A DNA stretch of 64,000 nucleotides, taken from positions 1 to 64,000 of the forward strand of contig JACRCX010000089.1 in the NCBI GenBank assembly GCA_016218815.1, given 5' to 3'. Within the stretch, counting starts at the first letter, position 1. Every line of letters starts with the position of its first letter. The stretch is from Deltaproteobacteria bacterium. GTDB taxonomy: Bacteria > Myxococcota_A > Polyangia > DRWM01 > JAAZOP01. The notes under the pieces are model-generated. The model saw nothing but the letters and a program-made list of their open reading frames with translations, was not told the origin of the DNA and did no database searches. The translations under genes were made by a program, and so were the position numbers. This document shows, in pieces, positions 15,058 through 25,032 of this stretch.

Positions 15058-18014
15058 GAATTCTGGCGATTCGAGGGGAGAACCTGGGAAGCCTGGCGGA
15101 GCCGTTCGAGGTGTGCCTGAGCGCGGGGCCGCTGGGAGGGGCAGGGATCTTCGCCATCACCGGCCCGACCGGGGCGGGGAAGAGCACCATCCTGGATGCG
15201 ATGTGTTTGGCGTTGTACGACAACGTGCCGCGGCTGCAGGGGGTGGCGCACGTTCTGGTCGGGCGGCCCGAGCAAGCCGCGCGCGAGCGGGAGGCGACGG
15301 ACGACGTGCGCACGATCGTCCATCGCGGCGCGGCCGGCGGGTTCGCGGAGGTCGACTTCGTCGGAGTGGATGGGCGGCGGTACCGGGCGCGCTGGTCGGT
15401 CCATCGCGCCCGAGGCCAGAGCACGGGCCGGCTGCAGAACCAGTCGGTCACGCTCGCGGACATCGAGACGGACGTGCGCGTGGGCGGTGGCCGGCAAGAG
15501 ACGCTGGCGGCGATCCGGGAGAAGGTCGGTTTGACGTTCGACCAGTTCCGCCGGTCCGTGCTGCTGGCGCAGGGCGACTTCGCGGCGTTCATCCGGGCGA
15601 AGGCCAACGAGCGCGCCGAGCTGTTGGAGCGGATGACCGGCACCGAGATCTACTCCACGATTTCCCGGTTGGCGTTCGAGCGCAACCGGTCGGAGCGCCT
15701 GGTCGTCCGCGAGCTGGAGGTGCAGCAGGAGGGGATCGTGCTGCGATCGGACGAGGAACGGGCGCAGATCGAGGGCGAGGTCGCACAGTGCGAGGCGGCG
15801 GCGGCGCGGCTGTCGAAGGACGAGGCCGCGCACCGGGAGCTGGAGAGCCGGGCGATCCTGGTGGAGCAGCGCGGGAAGGACCTGCAGGAAGCGCAGCGAG
15901 TGGTCGAGGAGGCCGAGCGGCGACTGGACGAGGAGACGAAGCGGGTCGCCGGCGCGGAGGCGTGGATCGCGAAAAACGCGGCGGTCGAGCCGCTCGCACG
16001 GTCGTGGGACCGGTGGAGCGTCGACTTGGACCGTCTGATCGAGGCTCGCGCACGGCTCGCGAAGCTCGCGAAGGAGCTTGAGGAGGGCGCGCGAACGGCG
16101 GCGACGCTCGAGCGCGAGGCTACGGAACGCGAGGCGGCGCTGGCGGCGGCGCGCTCGGTGGTGGAGCGCGAGGAGGCCGCGGTCGTCGCGGCCGAGAAGG
16201 CCGTGGCGGCAGTGCCCCGAGAGGCGCTCGTCGAGGAGCGCAAGCGGCTCGATCGTCGGGAGCGGCTGCTGAACGACGTTTCGCACCTGGTCGCGAAGGT
16301 CGGGGAGGAGGCGGTGCGTCGCACCCGGTTCGTCTCGGCCGCGGAGAAGGCCGAGGGCGAGGCGGAGACTGCGCGAGGCGTGGGCGAGAAAGCGGCCGTC
16401 GCGCTGACGGAGATCGCCGGGCAGCTCGCCGAGTTGGAGGAACAACACGCAGCGGCGGCGGCGGCGCGCGACATGGAGGGGCACCGCGGTCATCTGGTTG
16501 CGGGCGAGCCGTGTCCGCTTTGCGGGTCGGTCGAGCATCCCTGGGCGGCGGGATCGCCGGTCGGCGATCGGGCGGACGAGCTGGCGGCCGGCCGTGCGAC
16601 GCTGACGGATCGGCGGACGGAGGCGGCAGCGGCGACGCGGGCGAGCGAGGAGCGGGTCCGCGGGTTCCTGCGGGAGGCGAAGGCTCGGCGGGCCGAGGCC
16701 GCGCAGATCGCCGCGGGGATGGAGCGACTGTCGAAGTCCTGGGCCGGCCTGCAGAAGAAGGTCCGGGGGGAGTTCGACGTGGTGTTGGACGCCGACCCGG
16801 CCGATCCGGCCGTCGGGGAATGGTGCACGGGCGTGCGTGCGGTGGTGGACGGGGCTCGTGCGAAGCTGGACGGGCAGGAGGCGCAGCTCGGGACGCTCGA
16901 CCGCGAGGCAGGCGTCGCGCGGGCACGCCGGGACGAGGCTCGCGAGGGCGTGGAGACGGCGCGCACGGTTCTGGAGGATGTCCGGCGGCGGCAGCAGGAA
17001 ACCGGCGCGCGGAAAGTGCGGCTCGACACGGAGGTCGGAAACCTCGAAGCGAACCGGCGCACGCTGCTGGCCGGGCTGGTGACGGCGTGTCCGGGGGCCG
17101 AGGCGGCGCGGGCGGAGCTGGAGGAGAAGCCGGGGTCCGTCCGGGAGCTGTGGGCGGCCCGAGTGGCGGAATACGCCGGCAAGTGCGGGGAGCGGGACGA
17201 CGCGCGGGGCCGGCAGGCCAGGCTGCAAGCAGCGGCGGTCGAGCGGCGGGATGCCGTGAAGGTCCGGGGCGAGGCGCTGAACGAGGTCCGGCGGTCGTTC
17301 GAGGGTCGAGCCCTGGAGCTGCGGGTTGCAGCGTCGAGGGAGGCGGTAGGCGCCGCGTTGGGGGTGCTGCGGGCGGGGCTGGCCGAGGTGCAGGAGCGAC
17401 GGGGCGCGGCCCAGGAGAAGCTGCGCACCGACGCCGACAACCGTCGTCGGGCCGAGGAGCTGGGCAGGAAGCTGGAGGCGGCGCGGGCGGGGCTGGGGCG
17501 TTGGGCGCGGTTGAACGAGCTGCTCGGGTCGTCGGACGGGAAGCGGTTCCGGGAGTTCGCGCAGGGGTTGACGCTGGAGCTGCTGCTGGCGCACGCCAAC
17601 CGGCAGCTCGAGGATCTGGTCCGGCGATACCGGCTGGAGCGGGTGCCGACGGCGGACGTCGAGCTGCAGGTGGTGGACCAGGAGATGGGCGACGAGATCC
17701 GGGGCATGGCGAGTTTGTCGGGAGGGGAGACGTTCCTGGTGTCGCTGGGGTTGGCGTTGGGGCTGGCGTCGATGGCGTCGACGGACCTGGCGATCGAGTC
17801 GTTGTTCATCGACGAGGGTTTCGGGTCGCTGGACAGCGAGACGCTGGAGACTTCGATCGCGGCGTTGGACGCGTTGCAGGCGACGGGGCGGCAGGTGGGG
17901 ATCATCTCGCACGTGGACGGTCTGGGCGAGCGGGTCGGCCTGCAGGTGCGGGTGGAGAAGATCGGCGGGGGGAGGAGCAGGGTGATCGTGGAGGGGGAGG
18001 CAGGGTCCGGGTAA
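15054..18014 (+). CDS. sbcC: Exonuclease SbcC (Rad50 homologue)
   Basis: SMC-like ATPase subunit of SbcCD, 986 residues. Walker A Gly-Pro-Thr-Gly-Ala-Gly-Lys-Ser at 37-44; long coiled coil arms; zinc-hook Cys487-Pro-Leu-Cys490 near the middle that joins two arms; signature Leu-Ser-Gly-Gly-Glu near 885 and Walker B with Phe-Ile-Asp-Glu-Gly-Phe-Gly near 921. Starts inside the sbcD stop (ATGA). It is followed after about 120 bases by the Wadjet genes, which also use an SMC-type motor. Confidence 0.95.
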   Translation: MRILAIRGENLGSLAEPFEVCLSAGPLGGAGIFAITGPTGAGKSTILDAMCLALYDNVPRLQGVAHVLVGRPEQAAREREATDDVRTIVHRGAAGGFAEVDFVGVDGRRYRARWSVHRARGQSTGRLQNQSVTLADIETDVRVGGGRQETLAAIREKVGLTFDQFRRSVLLAQGDFAAFIRAKANERAELLERMTGTEIYSTISRLAFERNRSERLVVRELEVQQEGIVLRSDEERAQIEGEVAQCEAAAARLSKDEAAHRELESRAILVEQRGKDLQEAQRVVEEAERRLDEETKRVAGAEAWIAKNAAVEPLARSWDRWSVDLDRLIEARARLAKLAKELEEGARTAATLEREATEREAALAAARSVVEREEAAVVAAEKAVAAVPREALVEERKRLDRRERLLNDVSHLVAKVGEEAVRRTRFVSAAEKAEGEAETARGVGEKAAVALTEIAGQLAELEEQHAAAAAARDMEGHRGHLVAGEPCPLCGSVEHPWAAGSPVGDRADELAAGRATLTDRRTEAAAATRASEERVRGFLREAKARRAEAAQIAAGMERLSKSWAGLQKKVRGEFDVVLDADPADPAVGEWCTGVRAVVDGARAKLDGQEAQLGTLDREAGVARARRDEAREGVETARTVLEDVRRRQQETGARKVRLDTEVGNLEANRRTLLAGLVTACPGAEAARAELEEKPGSVRELWAARVAEYAGKCGERDDARGRQARLQAAAVERRDAVKVRGEALNEVRRSFEGRALELRVAASREAVGAALGVLRAGLAEVQERRGAAQEKLRTDADNRRRAEELGRKLEAARAGLGRWARLNELLGSSDGKRFREFAQGLTLELLLAHANRQLEDLVRRYRLERVPTADVELQVVDQEMGDEIRGMASLSGGETFLVSLGLALGLASMASTDLAIESLFIDEGFGSLDSETLETSIAALDALQATGRQVGIISHVDGLGERVGLQVRVEKIGGGRSRVIVEGEAGSG

Positions 18015-18058
18015 TTGGTCATTGGTGGGCTAAGCGGGTCGAGTTGTTGGTGGGGACG
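18011..18058. repeat. Dispersed repeat (gttggtgggtcgatcgggtcgag family)
   Basis: A diverged copy (attggtcattggtgggctaa then gcgggtcgagttgttggtgg) between the sbcC stop and jetA. It fills most of the gap where a jetA promoter would be expected. Confidence 0.65.
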
Positions 18059-18138
18059 GGGGGTGGCGTGCCGAGCAGGGATGCGAAGGTGGAGCGATGC
18101 GCGCGTCCTCCGGGGGCTTCGTGTGGTACGGTCACGGG

Positions 18139-19665
18139 ATGGTCGCCGGACCGGCGCGGCTTTTCGAGCGGATTCCGCGCGGGCTCTTCGGACCGCTGGG
18201 GGATCCCTACGCCGAGCTGTACTGGGAGGTCCTGGCGTCGTTGTACCAGCACGAATTCGAGCGTGAGCCGTTTCTGGTGCTGCGCGCGGTGGCGTTGGAT
18301 GTGGCCGAGCAGGTGATCCGCGGTTCGGAGCTGTGGGCCGAACGCCGGCAGGAGCTGGTGGCGTTCGCGAGCGAAGCCGAGACGCCGCAGAGCGGGAGCG
18401 ACGCGCCCGTGACCGTGCCCCGCGGGACGACGGGGGAGGAAGCGGCCGCCGGGGGATCGGGAGCCGAGGAGCCGGTGGTGGTCCGGGCGTTGGCGCGCAG
18501 GATCGTCGGGCGGCTGGAGCGGAGCGGCTGGGTGCACTTCCAGTACCGGGCAGGCACCGGCGAGATCATGAGCTTCCATCCGTACGCCGCGCGGATTCTC
18601 GAGACGCTGATGAAGGTAGCGCGGGACGAGCAGCCGGTTTTCCAGGGTTACGTGCATTCGATCGCCGCGCTGCTGGAGCCGAAGGCTTTTGCGCAGCGAC
18701 CGGGGGTGTCGCTCTCGGAGGCGATTCGCCACACGCTGGAGCTGGTGCGGGAGCTGAAGATCCTGGAACGGAACATCCATCTCTTCACGCAGCGGATCCT
18801 GGACGAGGCCGCGACGGCTGCGGCGGTGCTGGAGGAGGGGTTCGAGCGGTACGAGCACGTGGTGATGGCGAACTACCACCGGCTGAAGACGGTGGACAAC
18901 GTGTACCGCCAGCGGTCGGCGATTCTCGAGCGCCTGGACGTGATCGAGCGAGACGAGTCCGCGTTGGATTCGGCCGCGGAGTGGTGTGCGGCGCAGCGCG
19001 GGACAGGCAAGGCGGAGGCGCGGGTGGTGGTCGCGGCGGACCTGGCGCTGTTGCGGTCGCAGTTCGACGCCATTCCGCGGATCGTGGACGAGATCGACGC
19101 CCGGAATTCCCGCTTCTCGGGGGTAGCGTTGCGGAAGATCCGGTACCTGCTGCGGCAGGATCGGCGCATCGAGGGGCAGTTGCAGTACGTGGTCGACGCC
19201 CTGGCGCGGGGGGAGGGCCCGGAGCTCGGATTCGACGTGTTCAAGTGCGAGCTTCTGGGCGACGACTTCCTGTACACGGCGCCGACGGCGCGTCCCAAGG
19301 CGAGGCCGCAGGTGTTGGCTCCGCGCACGCCGACGGACCGGGAGCGGATCCGTGGAGAGGCTGCGGCGCGGATCCGGCAGCTCTTCGCCCGCCGGCGGAT
19401 CGAGGAGTTCGTCGAGGGCCTGCTCGCGGGCCGGCGGGAAGCGGCGATGAACGAGATCGCGGTCGGCGAGGATCGTGAGTATGTCCGGCTGTTGTACCTG
19501 GCCGCGTACGGCCTTGACGGGGCGTCGTGGTATCGTCTGCGTCCGTCGGTGGAAAGGGTGCGGAAGGGGGGCTACGGGTTCCCGGACGGGCGGATCGTGC
19601 GGATGACGGCGCGAAGCGGGGCCGGGAGCCGGCGTGCCGACCCGGGCGAGAAACCGCGGAGCTGA
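18139..19665 (+). CDS. jetA: Wadjet subunit JetA (MksF/kleisin-like)
   Basis: Kleisin-type subunit of the Wadjet (EptABCD/MksBEFG) complex, which senses and cleaves small circular plasmids. The N-terminus Leu-Phe-Glu-Arg-Ile-Pro-Arg-Gly-Leu-Phe-Gly-Pro-Leu fits the JetA family, as do the length (508 residues), the helical make-up and the next three genes. The ATG at 18139 gives the family-like N-terminus; an ATG at 18097 adds 14 residues. No strong ribosome binding site is seen. The C-terminal 60 residues are Arg/Gly-rich. First gene of the four-gene operon. Confidence 0.88.
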   Translation: MVAGPARLFERIPRGLFGPLGDPYAELYWEVLASLYQHEFEREPFLVLRAVALDVAEQVIRGSELWAERRQELVAFASEAETPQSGSDAPVTVPRGTTGEEAAAGGSGAEEPVVVRALARRIVGRLERSGWVHFQYRAGTGEIMSFHPYAARILETLMKVARDEQPVFQGYVHSIAALLEPKAFAQRPGVSLSEAIRHTLELVRELKILERNIHLFTQRILDEAATAAAVLEEGFERYEHVVMANYHRLKTVDNVYRQRSAILERLDVIERDESALDSAAEWCAAQRGTGKAEARVVVAADLALLRSQFDAIPRIVDEIDARNSRFSGVALRKIRYLLRQDRRIEGQLQYVVDALARGEGPELGFDVFKCELLGDDFLYTAPTARPKARPQVLAPRTPTDRERIRGEAAARIRQLFARRRIEEFVEGLLAGRREAAMNEIAVGEDREYVRLLYLAAYGLDGASWYRLRPSVERVRKGGYGFPDGRIVRMTARSGAGSRRADPGEKPRS

Positions 19666-19668
19666 GCG

Positions 19669-20337
19669 ATGGAGTTTCTCGAGGACTTCGCCGAGTTGGA
19701 GCCCGGGCAGCGCGAGCGTTTCCAGCAGGTGGTCACGCGTCTGCTGGCGGGGGAGGTCCTGACTCCCGGCCCGGCGCTCCGGCCGGACCCGGATTGGCGT
19801 TTCGCGGAGCGGTTCCGGGAGTTGATCGATTCCTACCTTCGCATCGGGGGCTGGCGTTTCGACATCGACCTGGGCCTGCGTCTGGCGCGGGCGGTGCACG
19901 AGACGGGCGCGCAGCGGGTACGCTTCAGCAAGCTCGAGAGTCTTCTGCTGTGCGCGCTGCGGTTGTTCTACCACGAGCAGATGCGAGCCGCGGGCGACGA
20001 GCTGCGGTGCGAGATCCAGGTCGGGACGTTGCGCGAGCGGCTGGTGCACGCGGGCAAGTCGGCGGCGCAGCTTTCGGCGAGGGTGCTGGCTCCGGCGTTG
20101 CGGCGGTTGGCGCGCCACTCGCTGGTGCAGGTGGCGCGGGGATTCGAGGGGCACGACGACGAGACGGTCGTGGTGACGCCGCTCGTCGAGAAGGTGCTGC
20201 CGCCGGACCGGATCCAGGACATCGAGCAGCGAATCAAGACGTACCTGGTTTCCCGCGCCGCGACCGAACCGCCGGAAGCGGAGGCGGAGTCCGGAGCGAA
20301 CGGTGGGGACGACGACACGGACGAGGGCGGCCAATGA
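19669..20337 (+). CDS. jetB: Wadjet subunit JetB (MksE-like, DUF4194)
   Basis: A 222-residue winged-helix-type subunit that binds the kleisin. The core has Trp-Arg-Phe-Asp-Ile-Asp-Leu near residue 62 and Leu-Glu-Ser-Leu-Leu-Leu-Cys-Ala-Leu-Arg near 90, as in DUF4194 proteins. The last 25 residues are an acidic tail (Asp/Glu/Gly-rich). It starts three bases after the jetA stop and overlaps jetC by ATGA. Confidence 0.9.
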   Translation: MEFLEDFAELEPGQRERFQQVVTRLLAGEVLTPGPALRPDPDWRFAERFRELIDSYLRIGGWRFDIDLGLRLARAVHETGAQRVRFSKLESLLLCALRLFYHEQMRAAGDELRCEIQVGTLRERLVHAGKSAAQLSARVLAPALRRLARHSLVQVARGFEGHDDETVVVTPLVEKVLPPDRIQDIEQRIKTYLVSRAATEPPEAEAESGANGGDDDTDEGGQ

Positions 20338-23300
20338 AGCGGCTGGAAGCGGTGCGGCTGGTCCAGTGGTATCACTTCCAGGACGAGACCTTCCCGATCG
20401 GCGGGAGCTGCCTCCTGCTGGGGGACAACGGAAGCGGGAAGACGACGGTGCTGGACGCGATCCAGGTCGCGTTGGTGGCGAACCTGTCGGAGGTGCTGCT
20501 GAACCGTGCGGCGAACGAGAAGAGCCGGCGGTCGCTCCTGGGCTACGTGCGGTGGAAGATCGGGTCGGAGGACGAGTCGCGACCGGGCGCGGTGCGCTAC
20601 GGCCGCGGGGCGTGCACCTCGTACGTGCTGCTGGAGTTCCGGGACGACGAGGATCCGGGGCAGGGGTTCACGTGTGGCATCGGCTTCGAAGCGACGGAGA
20701 CCGACAGTGATGTCGCGAAGGCGCAGTTCGTGGTTCCGGGCGCGCGAGTGTCCGACGTCGAGGTCGTCGTGCGTTCGGGGGACGGCCAGGAGCGCGAGGT
20801 CGTGCGTCCCTTGCGGGATTTCCGGGCATGGGTGCGGAGCCGCGGAGCGCTGGTATGGCAGGAGGCGGGGACGTACCGCGAGGAGCTGCGCCAGCGGTTG
20901 GGGGTGCTGCCGGAGTCTTTCCATCGGCTCATCGTGAAGGCGCTCGCGTTCAAGCCGATCGGGCAGGTCCGGCAATTCGTCTTCGACTACCTGCTGGACC
21001 CGCGCCCGATCGACACGGACGCGCTGCAGCTGAACCTGGACAACTACAAGCGGCTGGAGGGGGAGGCGAAGGACGCGGCGGCACGGATTTCGGAGCTGGA
21101 GAAGATCGTCCAGGCGGGTGAACGGATCCGGACGGAACAGCGCACGGTGGAGAGCCACCGGTTCATGGAACTCCGTGCCGACAGCGAGGGTGCGCGGACG
21201 AAGCTCGAGCGGCTGGTGGAGCAGCTCGCCCAGACCCGGGCCCGACTGCAGGGTCTGGCGACGAGGCGGGACGCCGTGGAGGCCGAGCTTCCGGGTCTGG
21301 AGCGGGAGCTGGACCGGGTCCTTCGCGTTCTGGAGGGCCTGGAGATCTACCGGCAGCTGCGGGATCTGGAGCGACAGATCGAGGACACGAAGCGCGCGCT
21401 GGGGGAAGCGGAGGCGGCGGATCACGAGGCGCGGAAGCTGATGCGGGTGCAGACGGAGGCGTTGGACACGCTCTTGTCGGAGGAAGCCAGGGCGTTTCGT
21501 CGTCTCCGACCGGAGCTGTTCGAGCGTGACGACATCCTCGGGGCGGAGGACGCTCCGGAGGTCGTCGCTCGGCTTCGCCGTACGCTGGGCTCGGAAGGAG
21601 CGCTGGCGGGGCGGGATCTGGCGACGTGGGAGCGCCGGCTGGACCGCGCGGCCGATCGGGTGCGGCAGGCGCGGCTCGTGGCGCAGATGGAGCTGGAAGC
21701 GGCGAAGGGGGAGGGGGCGGCGCTGCAGGACGAGCAGCGGATGCTGGAGGCGGGACGCCAGCGGTATCCCGACGGACCGGCGGCGCTGCTGCACCTGCTC
21801 GCGACGCGGTTGAAGAGCGACCGGCGGGAGCCCAAGCCGTTGTGCGAGCTGATCGAGGTGCCGAACGTCCGGTGGCGCAATGCGGTGGAGGGCTACCTGG
21901 GGGGGCGGCGATTCGACGTGGTGGTGGCGCCGGAGGACTTTTCCCGGGCGCTGGGGCTGTTCGAGCGGCACAAGCGGGAGTACCCGCTGCCGGGCCGGGG
22001 GACGGTGTTCATCGGGGGGGTCGGGCTGGTGGACGTCGAGCGGGTGCTGCGTGCGGCATCGCGATGCGTCCCGCGGTCGTTGGCGGAGCAGGTGGAGACG
22101 GCCGACGCGTATGCGCGGGCGTACTGCGACTACGTGCTCGGCGAGGTCGTGTGCGTGGACGACGAGCAATCGCTGCGCAAGCATGCCGCGGCGATCACCG
22201 ACACGGTGATGGTGTACCGGAGCCACGTCGCGCGACAGACGCCGCGGGAGGTGTTCTCGCGGCACTACATCGGCGAGGCGGCGCGCCTGCGGAGGTTGGA
22301 CGAGATCGCGTCGCGGTTGGGCGAGCTGCACGAGCGTTTCGTGCTGGTCGCCGGGCAGGTCGACTGGCTGGGTCGCGCGGTGCAGCTCCTCGACAAGGCG
22401 CGGGCGGAGGCGCGGCGGCTGCCGGACCTGGTCGAGCGGGCGGAGGGTGTGGTCAACCTCCGGCTGCAGGTCGTGCGTCTGGCCGAGACGAAGGAGAAGA
22501 TCGACCGGAGCGGGATCCGCGAGCTGGAGGAGACGAGGGCTGAGCTGGGGAAGCGGCGCGCGGCGCGGCTAATGGAGCGCGATGCGATCCTCAAGGAGAT
22601 CGGGACGACGGAGGAGCAGATCCGCGGCGGGGAGGGCGAGTTGGGGCGGGCGGAGAGCGAGGCGGCGCACGCGGACGGCGAGCTGCGGGCGTTCGCGGAG
22701 CCGCTCGAAGCGGCGACCGGCGAGACGTACGCGCAGCGGTACGAGCGCGAGCGCGCGGAGCGCAGCCCGGAGCAGATCCACGAGATCTTCGAGCGCCAGC
22801 GTCGCGTCATCGAGAAGCGCGTGGAGAACCTCGTGGTGGGCTTCGTGCTGCTGAAGAGCAAGTACGTGGATCACCGCGGTTTCGCGGGAACGGTCGAGGG
22901 GTCGGAGTTCGCCGAGTTCGCGACGGAGCTGGAAGTCTGGCGGGACAGCCGGCTGCCGGACTACGAGCAGAAGATCTCCGAGGCGAAGCGGAAGGCGCTG
23001 GAGCAGCTTGCCGAGGACGTGGTGTTCCGGCTGCGGGAGAACCTGCTCCTGGTGCGGCGGCAGATCGACGAGCTGAACCGGGCCTTGCGGGACGTGCGAT
23101 TCGGGACGGAGGGCTACCAGTTCACCGTGGAGGTGGAGCCCGAGCACCGGGACTTCTACAACGTGGTGATCGATGCGGGACGATACGAGAAGGAGTCGCT
23201 GTTCGGGGCGGCGGCGTTGGCGGCGCCGGAGGTGAAGACGAGCCTGGGCGACCTGCTCGACCGGCTGATCGAATCGGAGGCCAAGGACGTCAAGACGGAG

Positions 23301-23786
23301 CTGGAGGCGCGGGCGGACTACCGGGAGTACTTCCGGTACGACCTGAAGATCCTGCACGCGGACGGGGGGTATTCGCTGTACGACAAGGTATCGGGCGACA
23401 AGTCTGGTGGGGAGACGCAGACGCCGTACTACATCGCGATCCTGGCCTCGATGTACCGGCTGTACCGGAGCCGTTCGCGGGACGACCGGCCGGCGTGCGG
23501 GCTGGTGCTCCTGGACGAGGCGTTCGGGAAGATGGACGAGTCGCGGGTGGCGGCGACGTTGAGGTTCGCGCGGCGGCTGGGCCTGCAACTGGTGTTGGCG
23601 ACGCCGAAGGAGCGGAGCGAGCTGGTTGCGCCACGGGTGGAGCGCAGCCTGCTGATCCACAAGGATGCCATCGGCGGTGCGCCGACGGTGCTGGACTTCA
23701 CGAAGGAGTTTGCGCGCGATGAGGAGGACGACGTGGTGGGCGCGGGGGGAGATCCTGGCCCGGTTGCTCGGGAGCCACGAGCGTAG
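20334..23786 (+). CDS. jetC: Wadjet subunit JetC (SMC-like ATPase, MksB)
   Basis: The 1150-residue SMC-like motor that extrudes DNA loops. Walker A Gly-Asp-Asn-Gly-Ser-Gly-Lys-Thr-Thr at 30-38; two long coiled coil arms (about 230-480 and 690-860) around a hinge-like globular part (about 500-650); signature Lys-Ser-Gly-Gly-Glu near 1023; Walker B Leu-Leu-Asp-Glu-Ala-Phe-Gly near 1058. Starts within the jetB stop codon and overlaps jetD by 68 bases. Confidence 0.95.
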   Translation: MKRLEAVRLVQWYHFQDETFPIGGSCLLLGDNGSGKTTVLDAIQVALVANLSEVLLNRAANEKSRRSLLGYVRWKIGSEDESRPGAVRYGRGACTSYVLLEFRDDEDPGQGFTCGIGFEATETDSDVAKAQFVVPGARVSDVEVVVRSGDGQEREVVRPLRDFRAWVRSRGALVWQEAGTYREELRQRLGVLPESFHRLIVKALAFKPIGQVRQFVFDYLLDPRPIDTDALQLNLDNYKRLEGEAKDAAARISELEKIVQAGERIRTEQRTVESHRFMELRADSEGARTKLERLVEQLAQTRARLQGLATRRDAVEAELPGLERELDRVLRVLEGLEIYRQLRDLERQIEDTKRALGEAEAADHEARKLMRVQTEALDTLLSEEARAFRRLRPELFERDDILGAEDAPEVVARLRRTLGSEGALAGRDLATWERRLDRAADRVRQARLVAQMELEAAKGEGAALQDEQRMLEAGRQRYPDGPAALLHLLATRLKSDRREPKPLCELIEVPNVRWRNAVEGYLGGRRFDVVVAPEDFSRALGLFERHKREYPLPGRGTVFIGGVGLVDVERVLRAASRCVPRSLAEQVETADAYARAYCDYVLGEVVCVDDEQSLRKHAAAITDTVMVYRSHVARQTPREVFSRHYIGEAARLRRLDEIASRLGELHERFVLVAGQVDWLGRAVQLLDKARAEARRLPDLVERAEGVVNLRLQVVRLAETKEKIDRSGIRELEETRAELGKRRAARLMERDAILKEIGTTEEQIRGGEGELGRAESEAAHADGELRAFAEPLEAATGETYAQRYERERAERSPEQIHEIFERQRRVIEKRVENLVVGFVLLKSKYVDHRGFAGTVEGSEFAEFATELEVWRDSRLPDYEQKISEAKRKALEQLAEDVVFRLRENLLLVRRQIDELNRALRDVRFGTEGYQFTVEVEPEHRDFYNVVIDAGRYEKESLFGAAALAAPEVKTSLGDLLDRLIESEAKDVKTELEARADYREYFRYDLKILHADGGYSLYDKVSGDKSGGETQTPYYIAILASMYRLYRSRSRDDRPACGLVLLDEAFGKMDESRVAATLRFARRLGLQLVLATPKERSELVAPRVERSLLIHKDAIGGAPTVLDFTKEFARDEEDDVVGAGGDPGPVAREPRA

Positions 23787-25032
23787 CGTCTGCTACCGGA
23801 GGCCGGGCCCGTGGCCCCGCGAGGTGATTCTCAAGCTGGATTTGCGGACGTTCCCGGCTGCGTTTGCGCCGGACGGGCGGGAAGTCCGGGCCTTGTTGCT
23901 GGCTGCCGCGCTGGAGCTGGAAGGAGAAGGTCGGGTCCGGGTCGTCCGGCATGGGCGGGGTCCGCTCGCCGGCGAACCGCAGGAAGTGCGTCTGGGGCCC
24001 GAGCACGTGGAGCGTGCCTACGAGGCGGCGGTGGAGCTGGGGTTCGAGCCGCTGGCGATCGGGCTCTGCGAGGTGGAGGCGCATGCGAAGTCGCTGGCGG
24101 AGCGGAGCGGCGTGGCGTGGATGCGGAATTATCTGGGCGCGGTGTCGAGCGGTCTGTCGCGGGCGGATCCGGCGGCTTTGGGGATGTCGCGCGAGCGTTT
24201 CAAGAGCGACTGGCGCGAGCTGGTGCCGGCGTTGACGGCGGCGGTCGGGTTGGCCGGCGGGGTGGCGCCGGCGTGGGAGCGGGTGATCAGCGAGCGGCTG
24301 TTGGGGGACTCGAAGCTGCTCGGCCGGGTTCGGGCGGCGGTCGTCGGCGTGTTGTCGCGTGCGGACCCGCGGTGGGAGGGGGTGCCGTTGGAGGAGGCGA
24401 CGGAGCTGCTGGAGGTCTATGGGGTGCGGCGGAAGCCGGGGCTGATCCGGTGTGCCGGTGTGGCCGGTCTGCGCGTGGGCAGCGGGGAGTACCGGATGGA
24501 GGACTTCGTGCCGGTGGCGCATCTGCCTGATTCGTGGGCGGCGGCGTGGATTGACGGGCTTGTGGCGGCGGGTGTGCGGCAGGTGACGACGATCGAGAAC
24601 GAGTACCCGTTCCTGAGCTACGTGGAGGAGTCGGGGGGTCCGGCCGGGCTGGGAGCTCGCGGGGAGGTCGCGGTCTACACGGCGGGTTTTCCGACGCCGG
24701 CGCTGGTCGACGCGTTGGCGGGTCTGGCCGAGCGTGCGCGGGGGGTGGTGTTCCGGCACTGGGGGGACGCGGACGTCGGTGGGATCCGCATCTGGTGGTT
24801 CCTGCGTTCGCGGCTGGGTCGGCCGGTGGAGCTGTTCCGGACGACGGCGGAGTGGGTGGAGACGGAGGCGGCTCGGGGCGGCGGGCGAGCGATTTCGGCG
24901 GCGGAGCGGCGGGCGCTTGAGCGACTGGGGGGCGAGCTGGCGAAGGTCGAGGGCGAGGACGTGGTGGCGTCGCGGGAGGTCATTGCGGCGATGTTGGGGT
25001 CGGGGGTGAAGCTGGAGCAGGAGGGGTATTGA
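23719..25032 (+). CDS. jetD: Wadjet nuclease JetD (TOPRIM-like, DUF3322/DUF2220)
   Basis: Nuclease subunit that cuts the plasmid once the motor stalls. 437 residues: an N-terminal arm domain (DUF3322) and a C-terminal TOPRIM-like domain (DUF2220) with Ile-Glu-Asn-Glu-Tyr-Pro-Phe near 291 and the metal site His-Trp-Gly-Asp-Ala-Asp-Val-Gly-Gly near 347-355. It ends Leu-Glu-Gln-Glu-Gly, a common close for the family. ATG 23719 has AGGAG eleven bases upstream and lies inside jetC. All catalytic marks are intact, so the system is likely functional. Confidence 0.93.
   Translation: MRRTTWWARGEILARLLGSHERSVCYRRPGPWPREVILKLDLRTFPAAFAPDGREVRALLLAAALELEGEGRVRVVRHGRGPLAGEPQEVRLGPEHVERAYEAAVELGFEPLAIGLCEVEAHAKSLAERSGVAWMRNYLGAVSSGLSRADPAALGMSRERFKSDWRELVPALTAAVGLAGGVAPAWERVISERLLGDSKLLGRVRAAVVGVLSRADPRWEGVPLEEATELLEVYGVRRKPGLIRCAGVAGLRVGSGEYRMEDFVPVAHLPDSWAAAWIDGLVAAGVRQVTTIENEYPFLSYVEESGGPAGLGARGEVAVYTAGFPTPALVDALAGLAERARGVVFRHWGDADVGGIRIWWFLRSRLGRPVELFRTTAEWVETEAARGGGRAISAAERRALERLGGELAKVEGEDVVASREVIAAMLGSGVKLEQEGY

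Noticed and set aside
14595..17912. A 1105-residue minus-strand open frame
   Set aside because: Antisense to sbcDC, Arg/Leu/Pro-rich, no motif. A shadow of the sbcC coiled coil.
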